Positions 1-7,934 of a DNA stretch of 64,000 nt are shown here, piece after piece (within the stretch, counting starts at the first letter, position 1; each line of letters begins with the position of its first letter). A model generated the notes under the pieces. It ran no database searches. It was not told the origin of the DNA and worked only from the letters and a program-made list of their open reading frames with translations. Made by a program: the position numbers and the translations under genes. Origin of the DNA: an uncultured Bacteroidia bacterium (lineage in GTDB: Bacteria > Bacteroidota > Bacteroidia > Bacteroidales > F082); NCBI GenBank assembly GCA_902801625.1, contig CADCJI010000001.1, positions 277,233 to 341,232 of the forward strand, written 5' to 3'.

Positions 1-591
1 CACTTCCGAAGCGGTCTCCATCACCATCAAGTCGCTCTTTTTCATGATGCTGTCGAAGAAGTGCAAGTCGGTCATTTCCATGGCGGTGTCGTTGGCTAAG
101 GCTTGACCGAAGCTGCTGCTGTCCACAGTAATGACCATCTTGTCGTAGATGTTGTAACGATAGGATTCGAGCGAGTTGGGATTGTTGGCCTTGCGGTGTG
201 CCATCAGGCTGTCGATGATGCGATGGGCGGGGTTCTCGCCAGCTTCTACGGTGACTTCGCCTAATTCAAAGGTCATGGGTGCCAAGGCGACGTTGCACTT
301 CTTTTGGTTGGGTTGTAGCGTGATTTCTTTGGGCTCGTAGCCGATGGAAGAGAATTTTACCTTCTGAATGGGCTCGTTGGCAGTGATGGTGTATCTGCCG
401 TCGATGTCGCTGATGACACCTTGCTGCCCTTCGTTGATGACCACGTTGACAAAAGCCAAGGGTTGGCGGTTGCGCTCGTCGGTGATTTTGCCACTTAGGG
501 TATGCGACTGACCGAAAAGAGTTTCAGCTGAAAAGATGAAAAGAGAAAGTAAGAAAATAGGGAAGACCTTTATGCTGAAGGGAAGCTTCAT
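1..591 (-). CDS. DUF5686-type outer-membrane protein with carboxypeptidase-like regulatory domain (3' end outside window)
   Basis: I translated this minus-strand gene from the ATG at 591 to the window edge; about 197 residues are visible and the reading frame runs off the start of the window. It opens with a signal peptide (MKLPFSIKVFPIFLLSLFIF) followed at about residues 30-110 by a carboxypeptidase-like regulatory beta-sandwich (GKITDERNRQPLAFVNVV, then a DIDGRYTI-like turn and a SIGYEPKEI strand). The stretch after it (HRIIDSLMAHRKANNP, YRYNIYDKM) matches what is known of DUF5686 proteins, which carry this domain before a large outer-membrane barrel. The role is unknown. It starts inside the stop codon of the upstream ftsB-like gene (ATGA overlap), so the two are probably co-transcribed and translationally coupled. 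Confidence 0.75.
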   Translation of the reverse strand, partial: MKLPFSIKVFPIFLLSLFIFSAETLFGQSHTLSGKITDERNRQPLAFVNVVINEGQQGVISDIDGRYTITANEPIQKVKFSSIGYEPKEITLQPNQKKCNVALAPMTFELGEVTVEAGENPAHRIIDSLMAHRKANNPNSLESYRYNIYDKMVITVDSSSFGQALANDTAMEMTDLHFFDSIMKKSDLMVMETASEV

Positions 592-884
592 TCTTGTGTC
601 TCGGTTAGATAGATGATCTCGTTGTCACGCTTCATCAGATATTGTTCGCGGGCAACTTTCTCCATAGTGGCCGTGTCGTTTTGCAGGTCGTTGAGATACT
701 GTTTGCTTTCCGGCACCAGTTTTTCGTAGTATTCGATTTGCTGTTTCTTGTCTTTCACCGATTTCGAAAGCCTGATTTGCTCGAAAAGGTTGAACTGGTC
801 GATGAAAAGTATGACAATGAGAAACAGCAATGTGGCGTACACATAGCGGTTGTTGAGTTTGCGTAAGATCTCCCTGAATGACAT
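588..884 (-). CDS. Septum formation initiator family protein (FtsB/DivIC-like)
   Basis: A 98-residue bitopic membrane protein. A short cytoplasmic start (MSFREILRKLNNR) is followed by one transmembrane helix at about residues 15-30 (ATLLFLIVILFIDQF) and a charged coiled coil (LSKSVKDKKQQIEYYEKL). The end, with NDTATMEKVAREQYLMKRDNEIIYL, is the conserved FtsB/DivIC signature. The family links FtsL and FtsQ in the divisome and acts at the septum. Length and architecture are normal. The stop overlaps the start of the DUF5686 gene by ATGA. A TACCTTTG -7 element lies 40 bases upstream. Confidence 0.88.
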   Translation of the reverse strand: MSFREILRKLNNRYVYATLLFLIVILFIDQFNLFEQIRLSKSVKDKKQQIEYYEKLVPESKQYLNDLQNDTATMEKVAREQYLMKRDNEIIYLTETQE

Positions 885-924
885 AAGGACTAGGATGTTG
901 TGCTTGCCAAAATATTTCAGACCG

Positions 925-932
925 CAAAGGTA
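925..932 (-). promoter_or_regulatory. Bacteroidota -7 element (TACCTTTG) for the ftsB-like operon
   Basis: Minus-strand TACCTTTG matches the Bacteroidota consensus TAnnTTTG and sits 40 bases before the ATG at 884. It is divergent from the ridA promoter. Confidence 0.55.
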
Positions 933-965
933 ATATATTTCGATGAACTCAACGACCTTTTTTCT

Positions 966-973
966 TATTTTTG
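966..973 (+). promoter_or_regulatory. Bacteroidota -7 element (TATTTTTG) for ridA
   Basis: TATTTTTG matches TAnnTTTG and is followed by GC, as is typical. It lies about 51 bases upstream of the ATG at 1025. No clear -33 TTTG was found. Confidence 0.55.
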
Positions 974-1024
974 CGCTCAGAAATCCAATAAATTTATCAA
1001 CAATACATCGAAAATTCAGTAATC

Positions 1025-1399
1025 ATGAAAAAAGTTATTGCAACAACAAAGGCTCCCGGAGCCATCGGTCCTTATTCTCAAGCCATTGAAGCCAACGGAA
1101 TGGTGTTCATTTCGGGTCAACTTCCCATCAATCCCGCCACGGGTGAGATGCCTGAAGGCGTTACTGCTCAGACCGAACAGAGCCTGAAAAACTTGGAGGC
1201 TATCCTCAACGAGGCGGGCTGCACCTTTGATAATGTGGTGAAGTCGACTTGTTATCTTGCTGATATGAGTTATTTTGGCGAGATGAATGCCGTTTATGGC
1301 AAGTATTTCAAGGGCGACTATCCTGCCCGTGCCGCTTTTGCCGTGAAGGAACTACCCAAGAAGGCTTTGGTCGAAATCGAAATGATTGCCGCAAAATGA
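1025..1399 (+). CDS. ridA: RidA family reactive intermediate/imine deaminase
   Basis: A 124-residue protein of full RidA/YjgF length. RidA hydrolyses the enamine/imine intermediates released by PLP enzymes and is a cytoplasmic trimer. The conserved GPYSQA segment holds Tyr17, the FISGQLP strand follows, and the active-site arginine is Arg102 in YPARAAF. The end, with VEIEMIA, holds the conserved glutamate. Its stop overlaps the start of the following dehydrogenase (ATGA), which suggests an operon. The identification is firm; the particular substrate in this organism is not visible. Confidence 0.95.
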   Translation: MKKVIATTKAPGAIGPYSQAIEANGMVFISGQLPINPATGEMPEGVTAQTEQSLKNLEAILNEAGCTFDNVVKSTCYLADMSYFGEMNAVYGKYFKGDYPARAAFAVKELPKKALVEIEMIAAK

Positions 1400-2322
1400 A
1401 AATTGTCTTTTTGGAGCCGTTAGGCTTAAAAGTCAGCCAAATTGAAGCCGCTTGCGAAGGCCTGAAAAAGGTGGGTCACGAGGTGGTCGTCTATCCCGAC
1501 CGCAACGAGAACCTTGATGAGTTGAAACGCCGTGCCGAGGGTGCTGAAGTCATCATCGAGAGCAATATCCCTTTGCGCAAGGACTTCCTCGATGCTTGTC
1601 CGAATCTGAAGATGCTCTCCATCGCTTTCACGGGCTTGGATCACATCGACATGGAGGAATGTCAGCGTCGCGGTATCGTAGTGAAGAATGCGGCAGGTTA
1701 CAGTACTGAGGCCGTGGCCGAACTAGCCGTCGCTATGATGATTGATGTGTATCGCAAAGTGCTTGAAAACGATGTGATTACGCGCCAATGCAACCGTAAG
1801 GGTATCATGCCTGGCAGAGAAATCGGAGGCAAGACCTTGGGCATCATCGGTATGGGCAACATTGGTCAGCGTGTGGCCAAGTTGGCGAATGCCTTTGGCT
1901 GCAAGGTATTGGCATGGAACCGCACCCCAAAACAAATCGAAGGTGTGACCTTTGTGGATAAAGAGACCTTGTTGAAAGAGTCTGACATTGTCACCTTGCA
2001 CATTGCCTTGAATGCCGAGACTCGGGATTTCATCACAGAGAAGGATTTTGCTTTGATGAAGCCAAGCTCCATATTAATTAATACGGCACGTGGCCCCGTG
2101 GTGAATGAACAAGCTTTAGCCAATGCCTTGAAACAAGGCAAGATTGCTGGTGCAGCCACAGATGTCTATGGCACGGAACCGCCTCTGAAGCCCGAGAATC
2201 CGCTATTCGATGCGCCTAATCTCGTTATGTTGCCTCACATTGGTTTCGCCACCGAAGAGGCTTTTGTCCTTCGGTTGGGGATTGTGGTGGATAATGTGAT
2301 GAGGTGGATAAACGAAGAATGA
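1396..2322 (+). CDS. D-isomer-specific 2-hydroxyacid dehydrogenase
   Basis: A 308-residue NAD(P)-dependent dehydrogenase. The Rossmann motif GIIGMGNIGQRV is near residue 150. The catalytic set is recognisable: Arg in NTARGPVVNE, Glu in the DVYGTEPP loop and His in PHIGFATEEA. The family reduces 2-oxoacids (glycerate, lactate and phosphoglycerate dehydrogenase groups). At 308 residues it lacks an ACT domain, so it is a short type, perhaps glycerate/hydroxypyruvate-like; the substrate cannot be read from sequence. It is coupled to ridA by ATGA overlap. Its last codons lie inside a palindrome that also ends the convergent SPOR gene. Confidence 0.88.
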   Translation: MKIVFLEPLGLKVSQIEAACEGLKKVGHEVVVYPDRNENLDELKRRAEGAEVIIESNIPLRKDFLDACPNLKMLSIAFTGLDHIDMEECQRRGIVVKNAAGYSTEAVAELAVAMMIDVYRKVLENDVITRQCNRKGIMPGREIGGKTLGIIGMGNIGQRVAKLANAFGCKVLAWNRTPKQIEGVTFVDKETLLKESDIVTLHIALNAETRDFITEKDFALMKPSSILINTARGPVVNEQALANALKQGKIAGAATDVYGTEPPLKPENPLFDAPNLVMLPHIGFATEEAFVLRLGIVVDNVMRWINEE

Positions 2323-2346
2323 CGCAAATTTGCGTCATTCTTCGTT
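2311..2346. terminator. Perfect 36-nt palindrome, bidirectional terminator
   Basis: The arms AACGAAGAATGACGCAAA and TTTGCGTCATTCTTCGTT are exactly self-complementary with no loop, followed by T on the plus strand. The palindrome contains the stop codons of both convergent genes, so both proteins end in Asn-Glu-Glu. Confidence 0.75.
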
Positions 2347-2757
2347 TTTATAAAGGCTAACTTTTGGTCGATAAATCTTGTCAGCTGTAACGAATGCCTC
2401 CTTGAATTTCGGTTTGATTTGGCGCAGACATTTCTCGGCTTCCACACGGTTGCGGAAATCGCCTGCACGCAGGAGGAAATGGGGCTCCACATAGGTCAAA
2501 TAGATGGGGATGTCGGGGAAGGCCCGCTCAAAACGGCTTTTTACGGCTTTGGCGTGATTTAAGGCTTCATTGCCGATTTCGCTGAAAATATGAATGCGGT
2601 AGCCGCTGAACGAGCTGTCGACTTTGTAGAGCGAACGTTGCTTTGCGATAAGGCTTTCGATGCGGCTGTCTTGGTCAACATGCAATGAACCACGGCTTTG
2701 TGCGAAGGTTAGGGTTGCCCACGCAACAAGTATGGAAAGGCAGATGATACGCTTCAT
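2335..2757 (-). CDS. SPOR-domain-like exported protein
   Basis: A 140-residue protein with a signal peptide (MKRIICLSILVAWATLTFAQ). A SPOR-like repeat fold covers about residues 50-135: SGYRIHIFSEIGN, a helix with KAVKSRFERAF, then YLTYVEPHFLLRAGDFRNRVEAEKCL-type segments (the RAGDF turn is characteristic). SPOR domains bind denuded septal peptidoglycan, so a periplasmic cell-wall role is likely. Single domain and monocistronic, with its own TATCTTTG element. The C-terminal residues are encoded in the palindromic terminator shared with the hydroxyacid dehydrogenase. Confidence 0.78.
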   Translation of the reverse strand: MKRIICLSILVAWATLTFAQSRGSLHVDQDSRIESLIAKQRSLYKVDSSFSGYRIHIFSEIGNEALNHAKAVKSRFERAFPDIPIYLTYVEPHFLLRAGDFRNRVEAEKCLRQIKPKFKEAFVTADKIYRPKVSLYKNEE

Positions 2758-2777
2758 AACGGAATCATTTTAGGCTG

Positions 2778-2785
2778 CAAAGATA
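2778..2785 (-). promoter_or_regulatory. -7 element (TATCTTTG) for the SPOR gene
   Basis: Minus-strand TATCTTTG followed by GCAGCC, 20 bases before the ATG at 2757. Divergent from the ruvB promoter 40 bases away. Confidence 0.6.
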
Positions 2786-2823
2786 CATTTTTTTGAGAAT
2801 ATCCCAATTTTCGGCGAAAGTTG

Positions 2824-2831
2824 TATCTTTG
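2824..2831 (+). promoter_or_regulatory. -7 element (TATCTTTG) for ruvB
   Basis: TATCTTTG lies 17 bases before the ATG at 2849. An upstream in-frame GTG at 2831 is the last base of this box, which argues for the ATG at 2849 as the real start. Confidence 0.6.
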
Positions 2832-2848
2832 TGCCGCAAAAGAAAACT

Positions 2849-3880
2849 ATGAACAGCAACCTTGATGCCAACGGAAGCCACCTGTCAAAGGCTGAGAAAG
2901 ACCTTGAAAACGCTCTGCGTCCTGATATGTTCGACAGTTTTGCTGGACAGAAGCAAGTCGTTGACAACCTGCGCGTTTTCGTGAAGGCCGCCGCCCAGCG
3001 TGGCGAAGCCCTTGACCATACTTTGCTGTATGGCCCCCCGGGTCTGGGCAAGACCACTTTGTCGTATATCATTGCCCATGAGTTGGGGGTCGGCATGAAG
3101 ATGACTTCGGGCCCCGTATTGGATAAGCCGGGCAACCTTGCAGGTCTGCTCACAAGCCTTGAACCTAACGATGTGCTGTTCATCGACGAAATCCATCGTT
3201 TGAGTCCCGTGGTGGAGGAGTATCTCTATTCCGCCATGGAGGATTTCCGAATCGACATCATGATTGAGACAGGCCCAAGTGCGCGCAGCATACAAATCAC
3301 ACTAAATCCATTTACCTTGATTGGTGCCACTACCCGCAGTGGTATGCTGACGGCTCCTTTGCGTGAGCGCTTTGGTATCAAGCAGCGTTTGGAGTACTAC
3401 GATGCCCAAACTTTGTCTAAGATTGTGAAACGCTCGGCAGGTATTCTTAACGTACCCATTGATGACACAGCTGCCTTTGAGATTGCGCGCCGCAGCCGCG
3501 GCACACCGCGTATTGCTAACATGTTGTTGCGCCGCGTTCGCGACTTTGCCCAAATCCAGGGCGATGGCACCATCACATTGGATATCGCAAAAATCGGCCT
3601 GAAGGCCCTCAATGTGGACGAGCACGGCCTCGACGACATGGACAACAGGATTCTCACCACCATCATCGACAAGTTCAAGGGTGGTCCCGTGGGTGTGAAC
3701 ACCATTGCCACTGCTGTAGGTGAGGATCCTGGCACTATCGAGGAGGTCTGTGAACCTTTCCTTATCCAGGAAGGTTTCATCATGCGCACACCCCGAGGCC
3801 GCGAATGCACCGATTTGGCTTACAAGCATTTAGGGAAGACAAGGTTTAAACCTACTGGGGAGATGAGTTTGTTTGAGTAG
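2849..3880 (+). CDS. ruvB: Holliday junction branch migration DNA helicase RuvB
   Basis: A 343-residue AAA+ motor that drives branch migration with RuvA in recombination repair. Walker A is GPPGLGKTT at residues 62-70, Walker B is LFIDEIHRL, and sensor 1 is [19 protein letters not shown]. The C-terminal winged helix holds [18 protein letters not shown] and TPRGRECT, the DNA-contact region. Length is normal. The ATG at 2849 is preferred over an in-frame GTG at 2831 because the latter overlaps the promoter. ruvA and ruvC are not adjacent. Confidence 0.97.
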   Translation: MNSNLDANGSHLSKAEKDLENALRPDMFDSFAGQKQVVDNLRVFVKAAAQRGEALDHTLLYGPPGLGKTTLSYIIAHELGVGMKMTSGPVLDKPGNLAGLLTSLEPNDVLFIDEIHRLSPVVEEYLYSAMEDFRIDIMIETGPSARSIQITLNPFTLIGATTRSGMLTAPLRERFGIKQRLEYYDAQTLSKIVKRSAGILNVPIDDTAAFEIARRSRGTPRIANMLLRRVRDFAQIQGDGTITLDIAKIGLKALNVDEHGLDDMDNRILTTIIDKFKGGPVGVNTIATAVGEDPGTIEEVCEPFLIQEGFIMRTPRGRECTDLAYKHLGKTRFKPTGEMSLFE

Positions 3881-3948
3881 GGGAATGCTGTTTTTGCTTC
3901 TCTTTGGTTTTTTTTCAAGTTTTTATACTTGGTTTTCAAAAAGTTTTG

Positions 3949-3956
3949 TAGTTTTG
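3949..3956 (+). promoter_or_regulatory. Orphan -7 element (TAGTTTTG)
   Basis: TAGTTTTG followed by CAG, with TTG at 3929-3931 as a possible -33 box. No plus-strand gene follows within 790 bases; it faces the 3' end of a minus-strand gene. It may drive a small RNA. Confidence 0.4.
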
Positions 3957-3960
3957 CAGT

Positions 3961-4086
3961 GTCCTTTGGTGATTGGTACAAGGCGGAGTGTGCCGCTGGG
4001 AAAGATTCAGAGAAATCACTAAAAAACAGCTGCTACTGCTATTAAAGTTACCTACGGGGCTTTTGGGGTAGCAGTTTTATTTTATT
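3961..4086 (+). ncRNA. Candidate small RNA with promoter, stems and U-rich end
   Basis: Downstream of the orphan -7 box lie three complementary segments: TTGGTGATT (3966-3974) with AATCACTAA (4014-4022), an inner GCGG/CCGC hairpin at 3983-3996, and CTGCTAC (4030-4036) with GTAGCAG (4068-4074). The last stem is followed by TTTTATTTTATT, as in an intrinsic terminator with a long loop. No ORF explains it, although its 3' half overlaps the end of the convergent gene ending at 4048. I do not recognise a known RNA family; it does not look like SRP RNA or tmRNA. Confidence 0.3.
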
Positions 4087-4500
4087 CACTTCCACGTTAT
4101 AGAAAAACTTGTTTCTGCGGCAAAATTGCACCGAAAGCCGAACATGTTCCGTTTTCCCGTCTATTATGCATTTTGCCTTAAAATTCAGAACCCCTAACGC
4201 TTCAGGGTTGTCTGTTTCTTTCCTTTGGCCAAAATTGGAATAATCAGCCACTTTTACCAATTCGGGAAGAATAGGTACCAATGACGCTTTTTTTAAATAT
4301 ATGGCTCCTCCACGAGCAAGTTTTCTTGCATTTGTCACACTGAACTCTATTTCTATTCCCGTGTCGATGTTTAACACTTTTTCATACACGAGTCCTTTCG
4401 CTATTTCCATAACAACATTACGGAGTTCTTTAGATGTTAGGGCTTTCCATTCCTCAGGTATATGTGTTTGTGGAATTATATTTTGTCTGTATTGGCTCAT
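4048..4500 (-). CDS. Orphan protein resembling large-polyvalent-protein-associated / BECR-nuclease-like domains (tentative)
   Basis: 150 residues, no signal peptide or membrane segment. An N-terminal helical part (EWKALTSKELRNVVMEIAKG) precedes VLNIDTGIEIEFSVTNARKL, a helix with LVPILPELVKVADYSN, then paired strands (LGVLNFKAKCIIDGKTEHVR and FFYNVEVNKIKLL). This order (tGi-i-fs, helix, long strand hairpin) recalls the LPD3/PBECR group found in phage and conjugative-element polyvalent proteins, usually as part of longer chains. The assignment is from memory of the pattern and weak. The gene stands alone between ruvB and leuS and has an operator-like repeat region 60-100 bases upstream. It may be a mobile-element remnant or a toxin-like gene. 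Confidence 0.4.
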   Translation of the reverse strand: MSQYRQNIIPQTHIPEEWKALTSKELRNVVMEIAKGLVYEKVLNIDTGIEIEFSVTNARKLARGGAIYLKKASLVPILPELVKVADYSNFGQRKETDNPEALGVLNFKAKCIIDGKTEHVRLSVQFCRRNKFFYNVEVNKIKLLPQKPRR

Positions 4501-4560
4501 TTTTATTTGTTGTTACGCTGCAAAGAAACGCTATTTGTCAAGAGTTATCCGTTGATTAAA

Positions 4561-4600
4561 CGTTTGTAGTCGACTATAGTCGTTTGTAGTTGTTTGCTGT
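4561..4600. promoter_or_regulatory. Operator-like direct repeats around a 12-bp palindrome
   Basis: CGTTTGTAGT occurs exactly at 4561-4570 and 4581-4590, with a degenerate third unit TGTTTGCTGT at 4591-4600. The palindrome CGACTATAGTCG spans 4571-4582 between them. The cluster is about 60 bases upstream of the orphan gene starting at 4500 and about 150 upstream of leuS. It looks like a protein-binding site; no regulator is identified. Confidence 0.4.
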
Positions 4601-4704
4601 CGGATAAATATATTTTAATCAATGTTTTAGTTTTCTCTTGCTTAAAAAGTGTGGATTGATTTGCAGTTTTTATTACGGGCATCAATCGTAAAGTAAATTT
4701 TCCT

Positions 4705-4712
4705 TATTTTTG
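4705..4712 (+). promoter_or_regulatory. -7 element (TATTTTTG) for leuS
   Basis: TATTTTTG followed by CAG, 37 bases before the ATG at 4750. Confidence 0.55.
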
Positions 4713-4749
4713 CAGTTTCATTCAAAAACAGCAAAAACACCTCTGTTAT

Positions 4750-7700
4750 ATGGACTATAACTTTACTGAAATCGAGAAGAAGTGGCAGCAGTATTGGCAC
4801 GACAACAAAATCTATAAGGTTGATATTGACCATAGTAAGCCGAAATTCTATGTCTTGGACATGTTCCCATATCCCTCGGGCGCGGGTCTGCATGTGGGTC
4901 ACCCGCTGGGCTATATTGCCTCGGATATTTATGCAAGATATAAAAGGCTGAAAGGCTTCAACGTGCTGCACCCGATGGGCTACGATGCCTATGGTCTGCC
5001 TGCTGAGCAATACGCCATCCAAACGGGCACGCATCCTGCCATTACGACCGAGAAGAACATCAACCGCTACCGCGAGCAGATGGACAAGATCGGCTTCTGC
5101 TACGACTGGGATCGCGAGGTGCGCACCTGCGAACCAGGTTACTACAAATGGACGCAATGGACTTTCCTTCAGTTGTTCAACTCGTTCTACTGCAACGGCT
5201 GCCAGAAGGCCCAGCCCATCAGCAAACTGATTGCCCGTTTCGAAGAAAAAGGTACGGAAGGCCTCAATGTGGCCGAGAGCAAGCCGCTGAGTTTCACTGC
5301 CGCCGAGTGGAAGGCGATGAGCGAGAAAGAGCAACAAGAGGTGTTGATGAACTACCGCCTTGCCTATCAAGCTGAGGCTATGGTGAACTGGTGCCCAGGT
5401 TTGGGTACGGTGCTCGCCAATGACGAGGTGGCCGATGGCCTCTCAGTGCGTGGCGGCTTTCCCGTGGAGCGCAAGTCGATGAAGCAGTGGCAACTGCGTA
5501 TCACCGCATACGCTGACCGTCTGCTTCAAGGTCTCGAGACCGTGGATTGGAGCGAGTCGGTGAAGGATTTGCAACGCAACTGGATTGGCAAGTCTATGGG
5601 TGCTTCCGTTATCTTTAAGGTTGACGGTAAAGATATCGATTTAGAGGTGTTTACGACGCGTGCGGATACTTTATTTGGTACCACCTTCATGGTGCTTGCT
5701 CCCGAGCATGAGCTGGTGAGCGTAATCACCACCCCTGAGCAGCGTGCCGAGGTGGAGGAATATATCACCCGTACCAAGAACCGCAGCGAGCGCGAGCGCA
5801 TGGCTGAGGTTCGCAAGGTGAGTGGTGCCTTCACGGGTGCCTATGGCATCAACCCTATCACGGGTGCCAAACTGCCCATCTGGATTGCCGACTATGTGCT
5901 GATGGGCTATGGTACAGGAGCTATTATGGCCGTGCCCGCCCACGATAGCCGCGACTTCGCCTTTGCCCGTCATTTCAACCTGCCCATCATCCAAGTAGTG
6001 AAGAAACCCGGCACCGAGCCGACTGACCCTTCCACATGGGAGGAGAGCTTCGATGCCAAGGATGGCGAATTGGTCAACTCGGGCTTCCTCAACGGCCTGA
6101 CCGTGAAGAAAGCTATCGAGCGTATGATTGAGGAACTGGAGAAACTCGGCGTCGGCACAGGCAAGACCAACTACCGTCTGCGCGATGCCATTTTCAGCCG
6201 CCAACGTTATTGGGGCGAGCCTTTCCCGATTTACTACAAGGACGGAATGCCATACGCCATGGACGAGTCGAAGTTGCCGTTGGAGTTGCCTGCCATCAGT
6301 GAATATAAGCCCACCGAAACGGGTGAGCCGCCATTGGCTCGCGCCAAGAATTGGGTCACGGAGGAAGGCTATCCTATCGAGACCAACACCATGCCGGGCT
6401 TTGCCGGTTCGAGTGGCTACTATTTCCGCTACGAAGACCCGCATAACGATAAGGAATACTTCAGCCGCGAAGCCAACGACTACTGGCAGAACGTAGATCT
6501 TTATATCGGTGGTGCTGAGCACGCCACTGGCCACCTGATTTACAGCAGATTCTGGTGTAAGTTCCTCTATGACATTGGTTTGTCATGCAAGGATGAACCT
6601 TTCCAGAGGATGATTAACCAAGGCATGATTCAAGGCCGTTCCAGCTTTGCCTATCGTGTCAATTTGGAGAAGCTCTGCGAATACGACGTTTGGAACATCA
6701 TCAAGGACAAGCGTTTGGGTGTGGAATTCATCAAGGGTTACAAGGATGGTCGCCGTCAGTTTGACTTCTTCTGTCCTGAGAAAGGCATTCTTATTGAAAT
6801 CAATCGCATGGGCAACCTTGAGAAAGTGGCCGAACCTTGGGAGGAATATGCGGCATCGAAGGGCTACAAACTTCTTTTGGTGCCCAACATCGATGTCTTG
6901 AATGATTATAGGGCTGGAACCCATATCGTTGAACAGAAAATCAAGGATTTGATTTCGGGTAAGAAAGTTCCGGCTTTCGTTGAAGGCGAAGAGTACAATC
7001 GTGGCCCTATTTTCGTGTCCAAAAACATACCCGACCGTGAGTTGTTTAGCGACCCAATTCATGTCGATATCAATATGGTTCGCAACGACATTCTTGATAT
7101 TCCGGCATTCCACCAGTGGCGCGATGACCTGAAGGATGCCCACTTTATCAAGGAGAAGGATAAGGACGGCAATGAAGTTTACGTTTGTGGCAACGAAGTC
7201 GAGAAGATGTCGAAGTCGAAATACAACGTGCAGAACCCCGACGACCTTGTGGAGAAATACGGTGCCGACACGCTCCGTCTCTATGAGATGTTCCTTGGTC
7301 CCTTGGAGCAATCCAAGCCTTGGGATACGCAAGGCATCGAAGGCACGTTCCGTTTCGTGCGCAAGTTCTGGAGGCTGTTCCACAACGAAAACAACGAGTT
7401 CTGCGTTAGTGATGAACCTGCCACTGCTCCTGAGCTGAAGAGCCTGCACAAACTCATCAAGAAAGAAGAGGATGGCATCGAAAGCATTTCGTTCAATACA
7501 GTTGTCTCGGCCTTTATGATTTGCGTCAATGAGCTTGCCGATCTCAAGTGCAACAAGCGTGAAATCCTTGAACCTTTGGCTATTATGATTTCGCCTTACG
7601 CACCGCATATCGCTGAAGAATTGTGGCACTTGCTAGGTCATGAGACCTCGGTGGTGAATGCTGCCTTCCCCGTCTACGATGAGAGCAAGACCGTGGAGAA

Positions 7701-7890
7701 CAGCTTCAACTATCCCGTGAGTTTCAACGGCAAGATGCGCTTTAATATGGAACTGCCTGTCACGATGAATGCCGACGAGGTGCAAGCCGCCGTGCTAGCC
7801 GCCCCCGAAGCCGCCAAGTGGATTGAGGGCAAGCAGATACGCAAGGTGATATACGTGCCGAAGAAGATTGTGAATATTGTTGTGGGATAA
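4750..7890 (+). CDS. leuS: Leucyl-tRNA synthetase with a ~115-residue inserted nuclease-like domain
   Basis: 1046 residues; class I synthetase charging tRNA-Leu. HIGH-type motif HVGH is at residues 48-51 and KMSKS at 819-823. The CP1 editing domain lies between, with [18 protein letters not shown]. Bacteroidota LeuRS normally has about 930-940 residues, with a short loop between the MIQGRSxFxYR segment and the FVS...PIHVDxN segment. Here residues about 638-752 (bases 6661-7005) are extra. They contain a D-x10-E-x-N pattern (Asp672, Glu683, Asn685 in [15 protein letters not shown]) followed by [10 protein letters not shown], which resembles the PD-(D/E)XK core of DUF559/Vsr-like nucleases with the usual Lys replaced. 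The reading frame is intact on both sides, and the flanking catalytic parts look functional. Confidence 0.95.
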   Translation: MDYNFTEIEKKWQQYWHDNKIYKVDIDHSKPKFYVLDMFPYPSGAGLHVGHPLGYIASDIYARYKRLKGFNVLHPMGYDAYGLPAEQYAIQTGTHPAITTEKNINRYREQMDKIGFCYDWDREVRTCEPGYYKWTQWTFLQLFNSFYCNGCQKAQPISKLIARFEEKGTEGLNVAESKPLSFTAAEWKAMSEKEQQEVLMNYRLAYQAEAMVNWCPGLGTVLANDEVADGLSVRGGFPVERKSMKQWQLRITAYADRLLQGLETVDWSESVKDLQRNWIGKSMGASVIFKVDGKDIDLEVFTTRADTLFGTTFMVLAPEHELVSVITTPEQRAEVEEYITRTKNRSERERMAEVRKVSGAFTGAYGINPITGAKLPIWIADYVLMGYGTGAIMAVPAHDSRDFAFARHFNLPIIQVVKKPGTEPTDPSTWEESFDAKDGELVNSGFLNGLTVKKAIERMIEELEKLGVGTGKTNYRLRDAIFSRQRYWGEPFPIYYKDGMPYAMDESKLPLELPAISEYKPTETGEPPLARAKNWVTEEGYPIETNTMPGFAGSSGYYFRYEDPHNDKEYFSREANDYWQNVDLYIGGAEHATGHLIYSRFWCKFLYDIGLSCKDEPFQRMINQGMIQGRSSFAYRVNLEKLCEYDVWNIIKDKRLGVEFIKGYKDGRRQFDFFCPEKGILIEINRMGNLEKVAEPWEEYAASKGYKLLLVPNIDVLNDYRAGTHIVEQKIKDLISGKKVPAFVEGEEYNRGPIFVSKNIPDRELFSDPIHVDINMVRNDILDIPAFHQWRDDLKDAHFIKEKDKDGNEVYVCGNEVEKMSKSKYNVQNPDDLVEKYGADTLRLYEMFLGPLEQSKPWDTQGIEGTFRFVRKFWRLFHNENNEFCVSDEPATAPELKSLHKLIKKEEDGIESISFNTVVSAFMICVNELADLKCNKREILEPLAIMISPYAPHIAEELWHLLGHETSVVNAAFPVYDESKTVENSFNYPVSFNGKMRFNMELPVTMNADEVQAAVLAAPEAAKWIEGKQIRKVIYVPKKIVNIVVG

Positions 7891-7897
7891 TTAATTT

Positions 7898-7925
7898 GTA
7901 GAGACGTAGCGCGCTACGTCTCTAC
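7898..7925. repeat. Perfect 28-nt palindrome between convergent leuS and AraC gene
   Basis: GTAGAGACGTAGCG and its exact reverse complement meet with no spacer, 8 bases after the leuS stop. It can form a terminator-like hairpin but lacks a clear T-run. Palindromes with GTAGAGACG ends are a common dispersed intergenic repeat in Bacteroidota, so this may be one copy. Confidence 0.6.
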
Positions 7926-7934
7926 TCAGTTAAT

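Noticed and set aside
3961-4086. Candidate RNA as SRP RNA, tmRNA or 6S RNA
   Set aside because: The SRP tetraloop and Alu-like features, the tmRNA tag frame and a long 6S-type bubble are not visible; it is left as an unassigned candidate.
7898-7925. Palindrome as CRISPR repeat or phage attachment site
   Set aside because: It occurs once, with no spacers and no integrase gene nearby; a dispersed repeat or terminator-like hairpin is the simpler reading.
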